Below, piece by piece: positions 61,861 to 64,000 of a DNA stretch of 64,000 nt. The notes beneath the pieces were generated by a model. It was given only the letters and a program-made list of their open reading frames with translations, did not search any database and had not been told where the DNA came from. The DNA is taken from contig RPFO01000165.1 in the NCBI GenBank assembly GCA_009746045.1, forward strand, positions 6,064,085-6,128,084, in the 5' to 3' direction. Made by a program: the position numbers and the translations under genes. The number at the start of each line of letters is the position of its first letter. Within the stretch, counting starts at the first letter, position 1. Source of the stretch: Mesostigma viride. Its lineage: Eukaryota > Streptophyta > Mesostigmatophyceae > Mesostigmatales > Mesostigmataceae.

Positions 61861-61887
61861 CGGTATTAGTTCACTGCAATAATCAAT

Positions 61888-64000
61888 TTTTGGTGCTTAC
61901 GTATGGCGCCGAGGCACTGGACGCTCACGGACACACTGGCTGCCAAGCTAGACGGCACGGTTTACAGGATGCTTCGACAGGTCCTGAATGTAGGGTTTTC
62001 CACGCATATGTCATTAGAGTCTTTGTATCAGGGTATGCCTCTCGACCGGCTTGGCGGCCGGCGGCAGCGCACCCCGGTGATCGAGCAAACGGGGGACGGC
62101 ACGGCACCGGTCAAGCCTTGACCGCTGGTTGGCCCACAATGTTAATTCCTTGACAGGTGGGGCTCGCGCCCCCCCCGCCGCTTCACCCCGAGACGGCCGC
62201 CCGTCTCGGTGTTGCAGGACCCCCCCCGCCGCCAGCGCCCCCCTCCTCGGCGGCCGGCCGGCCGCGGACTACCAAGTCCCCGCCTTGCAGGATCGAGGGC
62301 TGCCTTGCCACCGACGACCGATCGTCCACCCCTTCACTTTGAAGGAATTGGACGGCGCCCTTGCTCGCCTGCGGTATGACACGGCGCGGTTGGTGCCGAC
62401 CACCTTTCTGCTGAGCTGCTGGAGACCCCTCAGTGCATGCATGGCCCGGCGGTGAGGGATCTTCTGCTGGCGTTCTGCAACCGTGTCCTGCTCTCTGCTG
62501 TCAGAGCCTCCGCCTGGCAGCTGGGTGGCAGACGGCCATCCGCGCGTCATGCTGTACAAGAAGGGCTCTGCTGATGACCCCGGTAACTATCGGGGTGTCT
62601 GCGGCTCCAGAGCGCCGCGCTGAAGGTCTTCATGCGCATGCATGATGCTGCACAGGCTCCGCGCCGCGCTGGACCCACACCTGGGTGAGTCTCAGATAGG
62701 TTTTCGCCGTGGTCGTAACACTGTCATGGCTGTATTTGTCGCGCGCCGCTTGATGGAGGAGGTGCGTCGCCTTTGCCCTGATGGTTTGCCGCTGCATGGT
62801 CTTCATTTTTGTCGACTAAATCAAGGCCTTTGACACGGTCCTCTGGGAGGCTCTTTGGGCCATCCTAGCTCTGGATCGGGCCGGTACCACCAGCGTTTAT
62901 TGCTGCCATTTGTCGACTGTATGAGGGCTCACAGGCAGTATATAGTGTGGACTGCGGAAGGCACCACCCCACCATTCCCCCTAATCACCACGGCGGGGTG
63001 TGGCAAGGTTGTGTCCTGTCCCCATACCTGTTCATTATTGTCGTGGATCACGTCATGCGCTGGGCACGTGCGCGCTTTACTGCTCTGGAGGGGTTCGAGC
63101 CAGGCTTGGACATCCTTAACGAGCGCGAGCATGGCGGGGTTGGCACTGGCTACCGCCTGGCCGACCTGATTTATGCGGACGACACCACCCTCATCGCGCG
63201 CCCCGAGCACATTCAGACCTGGCTGGACTGTCTGGCGGGCTTGGAGGCGAGGGCGGTGGGGTTGGAGATTAGTGTCAAAACGTTCATTGAGGTCGGATGG
63301 TGATTGGGGCCTCCAGTCGCCCACCCCTGCCGCGCCTGCTCGACGGGACGGAAAACCCGTTCCGGGACCGCTTCAAACTGTTGGGGAGCATGCTCCCTGA
63401 CACCGCCGACGATGTGGACATCCGCATTGGCCTGGCCTGGGCCAGGCTCCGTTCGCTCACCACCTACTGGCGCTCAAAGGGCCTGGGCGAGCACCGCAAG
63501 CGCATGCTCTTCAAGGTCCTCGTCTCACGGTGCTTACCTATGGCGCCGAGGCGTGGACACTCACGGACACACTGGCAGCTATTAAGCTAGTAGACGGCAC
63601 GGTTTACAGGATGCTCCGACAGGTCCTGAATGTAGGGTTTTCCAAGCATACTGATAGGTCATTAGAGTCTTTGTATCAGGGTATGCCTTGTATTTCGGAC
63701 GAGATTAGGCAGGCAGCATAGGATAGCATTTGTAGGACATCTTGCTTGCACCAGCCAGGTCGACACCGCCCTTGGTCTGGCCGGCCCCCAGCGACTTGGC
63801 CAACCAGGGCGGCATATTTTGACCTGGCCTGGCCCCAAGGACATTCCCAGGAAGCTAGGTAAACCTGCCATGAACTACACCCAGATGTTGCTGGCCGACC
63901 TAGTGGTCCCAGCTCAGTTTGAACACCGCATCCACTCCCTCTCCCTTCTTTGGACTGCCATGCAGAACAAGAAGCGGTGGCAGAAGATTGTCCAGGCTCA
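61888..64000 (+). mobile_element. LINE copy C, rearranged, running off the right edge
   Basis: 61888-62038 duplicates the RT C-terminal segment found again at 63530-63690 (TATGGCGCCGAGGC..GTCTTTGTATCAGGGTATGC). At 62038 the sequence jumps to the linker upstream of RT and then proceeds to the C-terminal region and past 64000. Confidence 0.85.
62440..64000 (+). pseudogene. LINE reverse transcriptase remnant (copy C)
   Basis: RT blocks: LYKKGSADDPGNYRGV (about 62550), GESQIGFRRGRNTVMAVFVA (62690), KAFDTVLWEALW (62820), GVWQGCVLSPYLFIIVVDHV (62995), catalytic YADD at 63172-63183, RFKLLGSMLPDTADDVDIRI (63370), AEAWTLTDTLA and GTVYRMLRQVLNVGF (63600), then VGHLACTSQVDTALGLAGPQ (63735). Small indels change the frame at least four times. 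Confidence 0.87.

Overview
This is nuclear DNA of a eukaryote, most likely a green alga. Evidence: two genes with many introns, GT-AG splice sites, GC-rich exons in very repetitive introns, APE-type LINEs, a hAT transposon, MITEs with TA target sites, and interstitial TTTAGGG (plant-type telomere) repeats. The ubiquitin protease here resembles plant UBP12/UBP13 more than animal USP7, and a tubulin-tyrosine-ligase-family gene is present. I cannot name the genus.

Layout. Positions 89-21724 (minus strand) hold a UBP12/13 (USP7-type) deubiquitinase. I reconstruct 19 exons and 1118 codons in one continuous frame; a short last exon probably lies beyond the left edge. After a 1.5 kb divergent intergenic region, positions 23234-40922 (plus) hold KRR1, a ribosome-assembly KH protein, in 12 exons and 430 codons. 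The two genes are diverging and functionally unrelated. Positions 41000-48200 are gene-poor: a 5'-truncated LINE (42180-44975), a 763-bp MITE (45437-46199) and a 183-bp MITE (47133-47315). An intronless TTL-like gene with a signal peptide is at 48285-50129. From 51871 to the right edge lies a transposon nest: LINE copies, ORF1-bearing retroelements, and a 3862-bp hAT element (57069-60930) inserted in one of them, with an 8-bp target duplication and 20-bp terminal inverted repeats.

The most striking signal is inside the two spliced genes. Nearly every intron carries its own tandem array. By eye, in about 21 of 29 introns I find extra copies of the neighbouring splice junction: either exon 3' end plus 5' splice site copied into the downstream part, or 3' splice site plus exon 5' end copied into the upstream part. 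Examples are eight extra donor copies in a 92-bp array (15129-15866), ten in a 34-bp array (6751-7090), four extra acceptor copies (463-1134), and about 2.6 kb of satellite grown from the middle and end of KRR1 exon 7 (33779-36415). This suggests recurrent duplication anchored at exon-intron boundaries as the way these introns grew. All alignments and copy counts here were made by eye.
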